This document shows, in pieces, positions 53,531 through 63,220 of a stretch of 63,962 nt of DNA (position 1 is the first letter of the stretch; every line of letters starts with the position of its first letter). The translations under genes and the position numbers were made by a program. The notes under the pieces are model-generated. The model saw nothing but the letters and a program-made list of their open reading frames with translations. It was not told where the DNA came from and made no database searches. The DNA is from an uncultured cyanobacterium (GTDB lineage: Bacteria > Cyanobacteriota > Cyanobacteriia > PCC-6307 > Cyanobiaceae), in the NCBI GenBank assembly GCA_903858015.1, contig CAIOGZ010000080.1, forward strand, positions 1 through 63,962, in the 5' to 3' direction.

Positions 53531-55790
53531 TCGGCGGCGGCGGTGCCACCGGCAGCGGCGGTGGTGTCGGTGGCAAAGCTGGTGCAGGCGGTGCCGCAGT
53601 CGGTGCCGCTGGCGCGGCGGGCGGGGGAGCGCTCTGGGCTGCTGGGGCAGTCGGTTCTGGCGCCCGGGGGGGTGCTTCCCATTGGCGGGGCTGGCTCTGG
53701 GGATCCCAGCGGGGACGTTCCCGTTCGGGCGGCGGGGGTTGCCAGCGGCTCTCGTTGGGCGTGGGATCGCTGCTGTCTTGGGGGTTGAGTTGCTCGGAGC
53801 GCCTGGGCTCTGGATCATCGATCGGGGCTTCCCAGCCCCGTCCGGAGGGACCGACCTCGGTGGGAGCTACTTTGCGCTTGGCACTGGATTTGGCTGGCAC
53901 ATAGGGAATGAAGGAGCCTGTGAGTACCGGCCGGGCTGGAAAATCCTGGCGGGGAATATCTTTTAACAAACCAATCATGTAGCTGTACCAGGCAGACGCG
54001 GCGGTGGCGCTGCTGCTGCCGGTGCGCCAGTTCTCGTCGTAGCCGAACCAGATGGCGGTCGTGAGCTGGGGAATCGAGCCGATGAACCAGAGATCACGGG
54101 CCCCTTCGGCCGTGCCCGTCTTGCCGGCGGCGGGACGGTCGGGCAAGCTGGCCATCCGGCCCGTGCCGGCATTGACGACGTTCTGCAACATCCACATCAC
54201 TGTGTCGGCCACGTCGCTGGGCAGCGCGCGGCGAGGCCGGTTGGCATCCACCCGGCGGCTCCAGAGCAGCTCACCATCAGGACCGTAAATCTCATCAAAT
54301 GGAGTCGGTTCCACATAGACGCCTCGATTGTTAACGGCCCCATAGGCGCCCACCATTTCCAACATGGTTTTCTCATTGGAGCCGAGCACCATGGCTGGAT
54401 ATTCGCCGATTTCGCCAGTGATACCGAGCTGCCGCGCCACACCGATCACCCGCGGGTAGCCGACCTTCTCCGCCACAGCGACGGCGGCGGGGTTGATGGA
54501 ATTGGTGAGAGCATTCAGCATCGACATGCTAGTGCCAGAGCCCGGAATGCAAAAGCGCTTGTAGCCATCGACGTAACAGCGTTCCCTGGAGGCAACCGTA
54601 TCCTCCGGCCGCATCCCGTATTGGATTGCGGCGGTGTAAGCAAACAACTTGAAGGTTGAGCCTGGTGAGCGCAGGGCCTGGGTGGCACGGTTGAACTGGC
54701 TCTTCTGCCAATCTGTGCCCCCCACCATCGCCCGCACCAGGCCGGTGCCCGGTTCGATCGATACCAGGGCGCCCTGGAGTCCGCCGCCAGCGGCCACATT
54801 GTTTATCACGGTCTGGGCCCGTTGTTGCCAGGCCTTGTTAAGACCGGTGCGGATCGTGAGCCCTCCTACTTCGAGTTGTTCCTTGCTAAGCACCTTGGAA
54901 AGCTGCTGCTCCATCCAGCTGATGAACCACGGTGCTGGGTTGGCGTAGTACTTGGGCTCGGCCGGTTTGAGGGCAAGAGGAGTGGCTTGGGCCCGATCGA
55001 GCTGGATGTCATCGATGTAACCCGCTTCCCGCATCCGACGCAGCACGATGGCGCGGCGCTTGAGGGCAAGATCCGGATTGATCAGGGGGGAATAGACCGA
55101 AGGGGCTGGTGGTAGACCAGCGATGAGAGCTACCTCCGGCAAGGTGAGCTGATCGGGGGTCTTGGAGAAATAGACCCAGGCTGCATCGGAGATGCCGTAA
55201 GCGCTGGAGCCGAGATATACGAAGTTAAGATATTGCTCGAGAATCTGCTTTTTGCTGAGCTGACGTTCTATTTTTCCGGCCAAGGCGGCTTCCTTTAGCT
55301 TCCGCCACAGGGTTCGGTCCTGGTCAAGGTAAACGGTACGGGCCAACTGCTGAGTGATAGTGCTGGCACCTTCTTCGACCGAGCGCTGTTTGAGATTGCG
55401 CAGCGTTGCCCGCAGGATGCCGACGCTGTCGACCCCATCGTGTTGGTAGAAGCGCCGGTCTTCGGCCGCAACGAAGGCTTTTTCAATCAGCTTCGGCATC
55501 TTGCCGGTTGGCAGTCGATCGCGGGTGGCGGGGCCGTCTTTGAACAGCACGCCGCCATTGGCATCGAGCACGGTGAGCGTGCCGGGGCGGTTGTATCCCT
55601 TCAGCCGCCGTGCATCGGGCAGCAATGAATCGATACCTGAGACAAGTAAGGCTTGGCCGAAGGCAGCAGCGACGCCCAGTCCCGTGGCCATCAGGACTGG
55701 GATCAGGAAGCTTCTCGGAGGGCCGAAGCGCCCAGGCCTGGCCGCCGTGCTGACGCGCCCCGACGGCCGTGGCTGCTCCAGCTGGGTCAA
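53508..55790 (-). CDS. Class A penicillin-binding protein (transglycosylase/transpeptidase) with proline-rich tail
   Basis: 760 residues. One N-terminal membrane segment (SFLIPVLMATGLGVAAAFGQ) is followed by the GT51 glycosyltransferase domain (FVAAEDRRFYQHDGVD, EGASTITQQLARTVYL, KKQILEQYLNFVYLG). The transpeptidase domain has SPGSTFK with the catalytic Ser, the SIN triad in TNSINPAAVAVA, and KTGTAEG. It builds and cross-links peptidoglycan. The last about 130 residues are a Pro/Ala/Arg-rich, probably disordered tail, ending in alternating APPPP. The chlG stop overlaps its start by four bases. Confidence 0.93.
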   Translation of the reverse strand: MTQLEQPRPSGRVSTAARPGRFGPPRSFLIPVLMATGLGVAAAFGQALLVSGIDSLLPDARRLKGYNRPGTLTVLDANGGVLFKDGPATRDRLPTGKMPKLIEKAFVAAEDRRFYQHDGVDSVGILRATLRNLKQRSVEEGASTITQQLARTVYLDQDRTLWRKLKEAALAGKIERQLSKKQILEQYLNFVYLGSSAYGISDAAWVYFSKTPDQLTLPEVALIAGLPPAPSVYSPLINPDLALKRRAIVLRRMREAGYIDDIQLDRAQATPLALKPAEPKYYANPAPWFISWMEQQLSKVLSKEQLEVGGLTIRTGLNKAWQQRAQTVINNVAAGGGLQGALVSIEPGTGLVRAMVGGTDWQKSQFNRATQALRSPGSTFKLFAYTAAIQYGMRPEDTVASRERCYVDGYKRFCIPGSGTSMSMLNALTNSINPAAVAVAEKVGYPRVIGVARQLGITGEIGEYPAMVLGSNEKTMLEMVGAYGAVNNRGVYVEPTPFDEIYGPDGELLWSRRVDANRPRRALPSDVADTVMWMLQNVVNAGTGRMASLPDRPAAGKTGTAEGARDLWFIGSIPQLTTAIWFGYDENWRTGSSSATAASAWYSYMIGLLKDIPRQDFPARPVLTGSFIPYVPAKSSAKRKVAPTEVGPSGRGWEAPIDDPEPRRSEQLNPQDSSDPTPNESRWQPPPPERERPRWDPQSQPRQWEAPPRAPEPTAPAAQSAPPPAAPAAPTAAPPAPALPPTPPPLPVAPPPPISAPPPP

Positions 55791-56800
55791 AACCCGCCGG
55801 ACGGGATCGCCGTCAGCTGGGTGAGGCCACTGTGGCCGATTGCCAAGGCCGTAACCAGCATGCCGAGCACGAGGAAGGGCTGGGCGCTGGCCTGATACTT
55901 GACATCAAAGGCCACGGGATCCCGCAGCAACCAGATGTCCTGGAAGGTGATCTGGGGGACGATCAACAGCACAAGGAGTACGGCGGCAAAATGCTGACCG
56001 ATGGCGATCAGTACGGCCACCATCGCTAGCTGGAACAGATCAATCATGGCGGCGCTTATCCAGCTGGCGCGCTCGATACCGAAGGCTACGGGCAGGGATT
56101 GCAGCCCCAGGGCCCGGTCACCTTCCACGCTTTTGAAGTCGTTCACCACGGCGATGCCCAAACCAGCGAGGCTGTAGGCAAGGGTCAGCAGGGCGGTGGT
56201 CCAGGTGAGCTGACCAAATAGGGCCTGACCCGCCCACCAGGGCAATGCGATGTAGCTGGCTCCGAGGGCATAGTTACCAAGCCAGCCGTTTTGTTTGAGC
56301 TTTAACGGAGGGGCTGAATAGATGAAGCTCACAAAGGAGCCCCCCAGCGCCAACAGCAGCAGCACAGGTGTGCTGTGGCCAGCCCAGCGGTCAAGGCCCC
56401 AGGCCACGGCTAGACCCGCCAGCAGTAGTACCCATACCTGCAGCTTCACCTGGGCTAGCGGAATCGCACCGGAGGGGATGGGCCGGTAGGGCTCGTTGAT
56501 TGCGTCGATCTCGCGGTCGTAGTAATCGTTGATCGTTTGGGTGTAGCCGGCCAGCAGGGGGCCACTCATCAGCATGCAGGCCAGGGAGGCGAGCACGTCC
56601 TGGGGCCGCCAGTGGAAGTTGCCAGAGGCGGCCGCACCGCAAAGCACCCCCCAGATGAGCGGGATCCAGGTCACCGGCTTCATCAGTTGAAGCCGAATTT
56701 TCCAGATGTTGGTGGTGCTGCTGGCCCCTTTCATCCCCAGAATCTGGCGGGTAGCACCGCTCTGGTTGGCTGGCGGGGTCGGGGTGGGACTGTCGCTCAC
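55787..56800 (-). CDS. chlG: Chlorophyll synthase ChlG
   Basis: 337 residues. UbiA-family prenyltransferase that esterifies chlorophyllide with phytyl or geranylgeranyl pyrophosphate in the thylakoid membrane. The first Asp-rich motif NDYYDREIDAINEP and the second VVNDFKSVEGDRALG are intact, among eight or nine membrane segments. The opening GMKGASSTTNIWKIRLQLMK and the middle KLKQNGWLGNYALGASYIAL are strongly ChlG-like. This is a firm marker of an oxygenic phototroph. It is coupled to the penicillin-binding-protein gene by an ATGA overlap. Confidence 0.96.
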   Translation of the reverse strand: MSDSPTPTPPANQSGATRQILGMKGASSTTNIWKIRLQLMKPVTWIPLIWGVLCGAAASGNFHWRPQDVLASLACMLMSGPLLAGYTQTINDYYDREIDAINEPYRPIPSGAIPLAQVKLQVWVLLLAGLAVAWGLDRWAGHSTPVLLLLALGGSFVSFIYSAPPLKLKQNGWLGNYALGASYIALPWWAGQALFGQLTWTTALLTLAYSLAGLGIAVVNDFKSVEGDRALGLQSLPVAFGIERASWISAAMIDLFQLAMVAVLIAIGQHFAAVLLVLLIVPQITFQDIWLLRDPVAFDVKYQASAQPFLVLGMLVTALAIGHSGLTQLTAIPSGGF

Positions 56801-56860
56801 GGTGGGGTGTCGGCGCTCACGGATGGGGGGGTGGCGCAGCGGCCGGGTCGATCAGCGGCT

Positions 56861-57073
56861 TCAGGCCGGGGCGACCTCGTCGTCAAAGAACCAGCTGCTG
56901 ACCCCATTGGTCAGTTCTACAACCACCCCCACGCCCGTGCCGTCGGTCATGCGGAAGCCCGTCACGGTGCCGGTGGGATCAGCCTTGAGGGCATTCACCA
57001 AGGCGGTCGGGATGCGATCACGAACCCTGAGAACCCGCACTTTGGAACCGATGGAGAGGGTGGCCTGGGCCAT
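56861..57073 (-). CDS. DUF2862 protein
   Basis: 70 residues, starting MAQATLSIGSKVRVLRVRDR with GTVTGFRMTDGTGVGVVVEL and a final SWFFDDEVAPA. This matches the small SH3-like DUF2862 family of cyanobacteria and plastids. The function is not known. It sits upstream of chlG on the same strand. Confidence 0.88.
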   Translation of the reverse strand: MAQATLSIGSKVRVLRVRDRIPTALVNALKADPTGTVTGFRMTDGTGVGVVVELTNGVSSWFFDDEVAPA

Positions 57074-57431
57074 GGCACGTCGGTGGAGTTGGATTCAGGG
57101 GGCCACCTTACCAGCGCAGGACAGGGGAGCAGCGGCGGGCGACCGGTCCGCCGCAACGGGACTCCGCAAGAAAGCAAGAAGACTTGGGCTTGGTGGTGCA
57201 GGTTGATAGCGCAGATACCAAGGGGATGAGGGACAAAATGCAAAGGAACTGGAGAGAAATAAGTTAATAAGCCATTCTGAACAGAAGGGTTGGAGGTGAA
57301 AATATCTCTAGGTGGCGAAAGTCTCGCCTGGGATGGTGCAAAAATCTCGGTTTGCCCGCCCCGGCCTGCAGGTGCCTGGCCGTGGTTGCTCTGACAGGCT
57401 GGCCTGCAGCCAACGTGTGGATTCGCCTCCC
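57074..57431. other. Divergent intergenic region between DUF2862 gene and hisF
   Basis: 358 bases. It contains a purine-rich AT-leaning patch (around 57,215-57,310). No gene or clear regulatory motif can be named. Confidence 0.3.
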
Positions 57432-58319
57432 ATGGTCGCCAAGCGCATCATTCCCTGCCTCGATGTGGCCGATGGCCGTGTGGTCAAGGGGGTGAATTTC
57501 GTGGGTCTGCGGGATGCCGGTGACCCGGTGGAGCTGGCTTGTCGTTACTCCTGCTCGGGGGCGGATGAGCTGGTTTTCCTCGACATCGCCGCTAGCCACC
57601 AGGGCCGCTCCACCCTGGTCGATCTTGTGCAGCGCACCGCCGAAGCCGTCACCATCCCGTTCACGGTGGGTGGGGGTATCGGCAGCGTCGAAGGGATTAC
57701 GGCCCTGCTGCGCGCTGGCGCCGACAAGGTGAGCCTCAACTCCGCCGCCGTGCGGGATCCCGAGCTGGTCAGCCGGGGCGCCGAACGCTTCGGTTGCCAG
57801 TGCATCGTGGTGGCGATCGATGCCCGTCGCAGGCCCGCCAGGGGGCTTGACGGGGGCGAGCCAGCCCTATCCAGCGCGACTCGATCAGCAGCGAGCTTCG
57901 AGGCTGGTGGGGATGGGGCCGGTTGGGATGGGCCTGGTTGGGATGTGTACGTCAAGGGTGGCCGTGAAAACACCGGCCTTGATGCGGTGGCCTGGGCCCG
58001 GCGCGTGGTGGCCCTCGGTGCCGGTGAGATCCTTCTCACCTCGATGGATGGCGATGGAACCCAGGCCGGCTATGACCTGATGCTGACCAGGGCGGTGGCC
58101 GAGGCGGTGGAGGTGCCGGTGATCGCCTCGGGCGGAGCCGGTTGCATCGATCACATTGCGGCGGCGCTGGATCAGGGGAAGGCCTCGGCGGCCCTGCTGG
58201 CCTCCCTCCTCCACGACGGGGTGCTGACGGTGGAGGAGATTAAAACCGGTCTGCTGGCCCGGGGAATGCCGCTGCGGCCCCTGTTGGGCGCGGTTGGCCT
58301 TGGGCAGTCGTTACATTGA
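57432..58319 (+). CDS. hisF: Imidazole glycerol phosphate synthase subunit HisF, with internal insertion
   Basis: 295 residues from ATG 57432 ([20 protein letters not shown]). It is the cyclase subunit making imidazole glycerol phosphate and AICAR in histidine synthesis. Catalytic Asp residues are in IPCLDVADG and VVAIDAR; phosphate-binding loops are in [19 protein letters not shown] and IASGGAG. HisF is normally about 255 residues. Here about 33 extra residues ([20 protein letters not shown], then a G/D/W-rich repeat) sit between IDARRRP and [13 protein letters not shown]. Since the flanking barrel is intact the enzyme is probably active. Confidence 0.95.
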   Translation: MVAKRIIPCLDVADGRVVKGVNFVGLRDAGDPVELACRYSCSGADELVFLDIAASHQGRSTLVDLVQRTAEAVTIPFTVGGGIGSVEGITALLRAGADKVSLNSAAVRDPELVSRGAERFGCQCIVVAIDARRRPARGLDGGEPALSSATRSAASFEAGGDGAGWDGPGWDVYVKGGRENTGLDAVAWARRVVALGAGEILLTSMDGDGTQAGYDLMLTRAVAEAVEVPVIASGGAGCIDHIAAALDQGKASAALLASLLHDGVLTVEEIKTGLLARGMPLRPLLGAVGLGQSLH

Positions 58320-58678
58320 GACACGTTGAGCACCGTCCACACGTTTTCGTGTTGTCCACTTCGGTTGGCCTGTCCCCTTCCCTGCTCACCGGCTTGGCCC
58401 TGCTGATGGTGGTCACCCTGGTGGCCCTGGTGGCTTGGGCGCTGCAACTGATGGAGGCTGCCAATGAGCGGCGAGAATTTGGCTTGATGCTGGCCGGTTG
58501 CATGGTTTGTTCCGCCGCCGTGGGGCTGGCGGCGGTGATGGTGCTCACCCTCACCGGCCCCGGTCGGCTCCAGGCCCGCGGCTTGCCCCCGCTCTCCGCG
58601 CCGGAAACCGGCGTCAGCCTCGATGCAATTGTGCTCCCCTGGGACAATCCAGCAGTGGCCTCCCCTGCCAGGCCATGA
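58316..58678 (+). CDS. Two-helix membrane protein of unknown function
   Basis: 120 residues from TTG 58316, overlapping the hisF stop (TTGA); GTG 58349 is an alternative. Two membrane segments are visible: [20 protein letters not shown] and [20 protein letters not shown], separated by ANERREFG. The C-terminus is proline-rich. Its stop overlaps the menG start (ATGA), so it is in an operon with hisF and menG. I recognise no family. Confidence 0.7.
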   Translation: MRHVEHRPHVFVLSTSVGLSPSLLTGLALLMVVTLVALVAWALQLMEAANERREFGLMLAGCMVCSAAVGLAAVMVLTLTGPGRLQARGLPPLSAPETGVSLDAIVLPWDNPAVASPARP

Positions 58679-59394
58679 AGCCTGGCGATCCCACGGCGGT
58701 GCGCGAGCTGTTCGAAGCGATCGCCCCCCGCTACGACCAGCTCAATGACCTGCTCAGTTTTGGTCTGCATCGCTTCTGGAAGCGCCAGGCGGTGGCCTGG
58801 ATCAGGCCCGGCCCGGGTGAGCGCCTCCTAGACCTTTGCTGCGGCACCGGCGATTTGGCATTGCTGCTGGCTGAGCGGGTGCGGCCCGGTGGCGAGGTGC
58901 TGGGCCTTGATGCCGCCGAGGCGCCCCTGGAGCTGGCGCGACGCCGGGCGGCAGGTTTGCCCTGGTTGCCGCTGCGCTTCGAGCGCGGCGATGCCTTGGC
59001 CACCGGGCTGGCCGCCGGCTGGGCCGATGGGGCCGCCATGGCCTACGGGCTGCGCAACCTGGCCGATCCCGGCGCGGGCCTCCAGGAGTTGAGGCGGTTG
59101 TTGCGTTCCGGTGGCAGGGCCGCGGTGCTTGATTTCAACCGCCCCGAAGGCAGCGCTTCGATCCCGGCGGCGGAGATCGTTGCCGACTTTCAGCGGCTTT
59201 ATCTGCGCCATCTGGTCGTGCCAGCGGCCCGTCTGTTCGGTCTACCAGAGCACTACGCCTATTTAGAGACCAGTCTTCAGCGGTTCCCCACCGCCGTGGA
59301 GCAGGAGGCCTTGGCCCGCGCCGCTGGTTTTAGCCGCGTGCGGCATCGCCCCCTGGCGGCGGGGTTGATGGGACTGCTGGAGCTCGAAGCCTGA
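58675..59394 (+). CDS. menG: 2-phytyl-1,4-naphthoquinone (demethylmenaquinone) methyltransferase
   Basis: 239 residues from ATG 58675. Class I SAM methyltransferase of the UbiE/MenG family, which adds the last methyl group of phylloquinone, the photosystem I electron carrier. Motifs: VRELFEAIAPRYDQLNDLLS, LLDLCCGTGDLALLLAE, LGLDAAEAPLELAR, MAYGLRNLADP and LDFNRPEG. The family's RYD-x-LND and YGLRN signatures are clear. It is coupled to the upstream membrane-protein gene by a four-base overlap. Confidence 0.93.
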   Translation: MKPGDPTAVRELFEAIAPRYDQLNDLLSFGLHRFWKRQAVAWIRPGPGERLLDLCCGTGDLALLLAERVRPGGEVLGLDAAEAPLELARRRAAGLPWLPLRFERGDALATGLAAGWADGAAMAYGLRNLADPGAGLQELRRLLRSGGRAAVLDFNRPEGSASIPAAEIVADFQRLYLRHLVVPAARLFGLPEHYAYLETSLQRFPTAVEQEALARAAGFSRVRHRPLAAGLMGLLELEA

Positions 59395-59467
59395 GCTGGC
59401 CGGCGGGCTTGCAGTTGGGCCGAGTCGTTCGATGGTGTGTAGCTTGTGGTGGCGTGTTCCCAGGACC

Positions 59468-59905
59468 ATGGGCGTTCCCCTGTTCGACTTTGCCGCCAAC
59501 ATCGGCAAAAAGGTGTTCCATCGCGGCGAGGATAAGGCCGCCGAAAAACTCAAGCAACACATTGAGGCCAACAACCCTGGTGTCAGTGGTCTTGAGGTGT
59601 CGATTGATGGCGACACCGCCACGATCAGTGGCACGGCCAAGGACGAAGCTGCCTATGAGAAAGCTGTGCTGATCGCAGGCAATGTGGAGGGTGTAGCCAA
59701 GGTGGATGCCGCTGCATTGGCCGGTGCCGGCAGCCAGCAAGCGGAATTTGTGTTGGTTAAATCTGGCGACACCCTTTGGGGCATTGCTGAGGCCGCCTAC
59801 GGCAACGGTGCGCGTTATACGGAGATCTTTGCCGCCAATCGCGAGGTGATTGTGGATCCAGACCTAATTTATCCTGGACAGAAGATCCGCATTCCGAAGG
59901 GCTAA
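59468..59905 (+). CDS. BON and LysM domain protein (YgaU/Kbp-like)
   Basis: 145 residues from ATG 59468. A BON domain (about 20-85: LKQHIEANNPGVSGLEVSID, DTATISGTAKDEAAYEKAVL, VEGVAKVD) is followed by a LysM domain (about 93-144: VLVKSGDTLWGIAEAAYGNG, EIFAANREVI, LIYPGQKIRIP). The same architecture occurs in E. coli Kbp (YgaU), a cytoplasmic potassium-binding protein. There is no signal peptide, which also argues for a cytoplasmic role. AGGA lies close to the start. Confidence 0.92.
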   Translation: MGVPLFDFAANIGKKVFHRGEDKAAEKLKQHIEANNPGVSGLEVSIDGDTATISGTAKDEAAYEKAVLIAGNVEGVAKVDAAALAGAGSQQAEFVLVKSGDTLWGIAEAAYGNGARYTEIFAANREVIVDPDLIYPGQKIRIPKG

Positions 59906-60026
59906 TCCCTCCTCCCACCATTCAAGTCGTAGCTTGAGTTGAAGCTCGATACCGGGCCGAAGGGTTGCTGCTCCCGACGGCTCATGTTCCCAACTGTTGA
60001 TGTTTACGAGTAGGACACCCATCCCC

Positions 60027-60950
60027 GTGCATTTCCAGGACATCATCGCTACCCTCAACCGCTTTTGGGCGGAGCAGGGTTGCCTTATTCTCCAGCCCTA
60101 TGACACCGAAAAAGGGGCAGGCACGATGAGCCCCCACACGGTGCTGCGGGCGATCGGGCCGGAACCCTGGGCTGTGGCCTACCCCGAGCCCTGCCGGCGT
60201 CCCACCGATGGCCGCTACGGCGAGAACCCTAATCGCGCCCAGCATTATTTCCAGTACCAGGTGCTGATCAAACCCTCCCCCGATGCCATTCAGGAAACCT
60301 ATCTGGCTTCCCTAGAGGCCTTGGGTATCCGCGCTGTTGATCACGATATCCGCTTTGTGGAGGACAACTGGGAATCGCCCACCTTGGGGGCCTGGGGTGT
60401 GGGTTGGGAGGTATGGCTTGATGGCATGGAGGTGACCCAGTTCACCTATTTTCAGCAGTGTGGTGGCCTGGACTGCAGGCCCGTGTCGATCGAGATCACC
60501 TATGGCCTTGAACGCCTGGCCATGTATCTCCAGGACGTGGAGAGCATCTGGGATCTGGCTTGGAACGGCGAACGCTGCTACGGCGACATCTGGTTGCCGT
60601 TTGAAAAGGGTCAGTGCAGCTACAACTTCGAGGCTTCCAATCCGGAGCGATTGCAGCAGCTCTTTGCCATCTATGAGGCCGAAGCCAGTGATCTTGTGGC
60701 GGCCGCTCTGCCGGCACCGGCCCTTGATTTCGTGCTCAAGTGCAGCCACACCTTCAACCTGCTCGAAGCCCGGGGTGTGATTTCGGTCACCGAGCGCACG
60801 GCCACGATCGGTCGGATCCGGGCGTTGGCTCGCCGGGTGGCCGAGGCCTGGCTGGCCGAGCGTCGCAGCCTCGGCTTCCCTTTGTTGGCAGGGGAACAAC
60901 GCCGCGCCTACGCCCTCGCCCATCCCGAGGAGGCTCCGTTACCTAGCTAG
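60027..60950 (+). CDS. glyQ: Glycyl-tRNA synthetase alpha subunit
   Basis: 307 residues from GTG 60027 ([20 protein letters not shown]), the usual GlyQ start, with AGGA ten bases upstream; ATG 60000 is in frame but non-conserved. It is the catalytic class II subunit; the beta subunit is elsewhere. Motifs: [40 protein letters not shown] and [20 protein letters not shown]. The C-terminal part ends with the helical [20 protein letters not shown]. Confidence 0.96.
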   Translation: MHFQDIIATLNRFWAEQGCLILQPYDTEKGAGTMSPHTVLRAIGPEPWAVAYPEPCRRPTDGRYGENPNRAQHYFQYQVLIKPSPDAIQETYLASLEALGIRAVDHDIRFVEDNWESPTLGAWGVGWEVWLDGMEVTQFTYFQQCGGLDCRPVSIEITYGLERLAMYLQDVESIWDLAWNGERCYGDIWLPFEKGQCSYNFEASNPERLQQLFAIYEAEASDLVAAALPAPALDFVLKCSHTFNLLEARGVISVTERTATIGRIRALARRVAEAWLAERRSLGFPLLAGEQRRAYALAHPEEAPLPS

Positions 60951-61127
60951 GCCCCGTGGGTTGGTCTGGAGAGCCGCTCGGCCTATCGCCAAGACAGGGA
61001 GCGGGAATGTTGATCCTGCCCTGCGGCCGCGGCTCTGGCTCCCGCATCCACGCCTTCCGGCCCGATCCCGGCTGCTGCTGCTGCCCCTGCGCAACGGTTC
61101 GGTTGGCCGTCGCTGCTTGGCCTGCTC

Positions 61128-63152
61128 TTGGTGGCCGGTTTGCTGCTGCTGTGTTGTGCTCGCGCCGGCCAACCAGGGCGGCACGATCCCCTGCGGCGGC
61201 TGACCGCACCGGAGGCCAGCGTGCCGCTGCGGCTGAGGGGCACCCTCCAGGCCGACCTGCGCCCAGCTGAAGGTCCCTGCCGCGGCGTGCTCGCCTTGGA
61301 CGATGGCTTTGAAGGCCTCACCGCCCTGCGGTTTGGCCGGTGCCCAGCCCTGCAGGAGGGCTGGAAGCTGGAGGTGGCCGGCAGCCTGCGACGACCCCGG
61401 CCGGCCGCCCATCCGTTGCTTGAGGGAGCCGCTGGGCGGCTGCTGCGCCAGGGCGTCCATACCGAGCTCAAGGTGGAGCAGCTGCGCGTGCTGCAGCGAC
61501 CGGCCACCCCCATTGCCGACCTCAGGCGGCGCATCGCCAGCCGTTTTCTGGGCGTCGCGGGGCCGGAAGTGGGCGGCTTGTTGGCAGCGTTGGTGCTCGG
61601 CAGCGCCGTGGTGCCGTTGCCGCAAACCCTCAGCGCCGATTTCCGCGCCGCGGGCCTGTCCCACGCCCTGGCCGCCAGCGGCTTCCATCTCACGGTGTTG
61701 CTGGGGGCGGTGCTGGCGCTGGCCCGCCCCTTCGGCCGCAGCCTGCGTTTGCCCCTGGCCGGCGGCGCGATTGCCTTGTTTTTGTTGCTGGCGGGGCCCC
61801 AGGCCTCGGTGGTGCGGGCGGTTGTGAGCGGCTCGCTCGGCCTGTTGATTCTGGAGAGCGGCCGCCGCGGCCGACCGATCGGTCTGCTGGCGTTGACGGT
61901 GGTGGTGATGTTGCTGCTGCGGCCGCTCTGGTGGGCCGATCTCGGCTTCCAACTCTCGGTGGCGGCCACCGCCGGCCTGGTGGTCAGCGCGGCGCCGATC
62001 GAGCGGCGGCTGGCGGGGCCGCAGCCGGCCCGCTGGCGGCAGCTGTTGGCCGCAGCGGTGGCGGTGCCCCTGGCCGCATCCCTCTGGACCCTGCCGCTGC
62101 AGCTGCTCCATTTCGGTGTGGTGCCCCTCTATGCGGTGCCCGCCAACCTGGCCGTGGAGCCGCTGCTGACCCCGCTCACCCTCGGGGCGATGGCCCTGGC
62201 GCTGGTGGCGCTGTTGGCGCCGCCGCTGCTGCCGCCATTGGCCTGGTTACTGGCGCTCCCCTCCCGGCTGCTGCTGGGGGTGGTGCACGGCTTCGCGGCG
62301 CTGCCGATGGCCCAGTGGCAGACCGGCCGCCCCCAGCCGGGACTGGTGCTGTTGTTCAGCCTGGCGCTGCTGGCCTTGCTGGTGCCGCCCCTGGCCAGGC
62401 GCTACTGGCGGCAGGGCCTGGCCCTGCTGCTTCTGGTGGGCCTCCTGCAGACAGCGGCGCTGCGGGCCGACCAGTTACTGCTTGTTCACCAGAGCAGATC
62501 CGATTTGTTGGTGGCTCGCCACCAGGGTCGGGCGGCCCTGCTGGCCAGCCGGGGCGATCCCTACACCTGTTTGCAGGCCCGCCGCTTGGCCCAGGGCCTG
62601 GGGGTGGTGCGTTTCGATTGGTTGCTGCTGCTCGATCCGATTGCCCCGGCCGATCCCGCCTGTTGGAGCTCCCTGGCCGGGCTGAGCCTGGCCCACGGCG
62701 AAGCTGGCCCCCCCCTGGCCGCCGGGCAGCAGCTGGCCAGCGAGGGGCTGGTCGCCGAGGCGTTGTCGATGGACAGCCAGGCCTTGACGCTGCGGGTGGG
62801 CCGGCAGCATTGGTTGCTGTTGCCGGATCGCCAGGCGCTTTGGTCTTGGCAGGCGCTCGATCGGCAAGGCTCGATCGGCTCGGGAGCAGCCAGGCAGGCA
62901 GTCAGTGGAGCGGCCAGGGAGGCGGCCGCGGGAATGGCCGCAGGCGGTGGCGCTAGGAAACCAGATGCTGGCGCCAGGCAGCCAGGCTCGATCTGGCTGG
63001 GCTTCATGCCCAGGCCGGCGGATCGCTCCGGGATCCAGGCCGGGGCAGCGGGCGCTGTCTGGGTGAGCGGCCCCAGCCCTGGCAACCGGCCCCTGCCAGC
63101 GGGCTGGCAAGCCACCGGCGCCATTGGATCCTTGGCCAGGGCTGGGGGCTGA
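61128..63152 (+). CDS. comEC: ComEC/Rec2-family DNA-uptake channel protein
   Basis: 674 residues. The N-terminal OB-like part (about 30-115) precedes the competence membrane domain, with GPEVGGLLAALVLGSAVVPL, the hallmark HALAASGFHLTVLLGAVLAL, and GPQASVVRAVVSGSLGLLIL. At least ten hydrophobic helices follow. The C-terminal metallo-beta-lactamase-like part is shortened and lacks a visible HxHxDH site. The start is uncertain: no ATG/GTG/TTG exists in frame between a stop at 61011 and TTG 61128 / GTG 61131. ComEC normally carries single-stranded DNA through the inner membrane after pilus-driven uptake. Confidence 0.88.
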   Translation: MVAGLLLLCCARAGQPGRHDPLRRLTAPEASVPLRLRGTLQADLRPAEGPCRGVLALDDGFEGLTALRFGRCPALQEGWKLEVAGSLRRPRPAAHPLLEGAAGRLLRQGVHTELKVEQLRVLQRPATPIADLRRRIASRFLGVAGPEVGGLLAALVLGSAVVPLPQTLSADFRAAGLSHALAASGFHLTVLLGAVLALARPFGRSLRLPLAGGAIALFLLLAGPQASVVRAVVSGSLGLLILESGRRGRPIGLLALTVVVMLLLRPLWWADLGFQLSVAATAGLVVSAAPIERRLAGPQPARWRQLLAAAVAVPLAASLWTLPLQLLHFGVVPLYAVPANLAVEPLLTPLTLGAMALALVALLAPPLLPPLAWLLALPSRLLLGVVHGFAALPMAQWQTGRPQPGLVLLFSLALLALLVPPLARRYWRQGLALLLLVGLLQTAALRADQLLLVHQSRSDLLVARHQGRAALLASRGDPYTCLQARRLAQGLGVVRFDWLLLLDPIAPADPACWSSLAGLSLAHGEAGPPLAAGQQLASEGLVAEALSMDSQALTLRVGRQHWLLLPDRQALWSWQALDRQGSIGSGAARQAVSGAAREAAAGMAAGGGARKPDAGARQPGSIWLGFMPRPADRSGIQAGAAGAVWVSGPSPGNRPLPAGWQATGAIGSLARAGG

Positions 63153-63220
63153 TGGCTGGGTACGATGCTGGGCGATTGGGGCAACGCCCGGTGCTGCCGG
63201 CTACGGGATCCTGATCGGCT

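Noticed and set aside
60939-62111. 390-codon Gln/Ala/Arg-rich minus-strand frame
   Set aside because: Antisense to comEC; low complexity caused by high GC.
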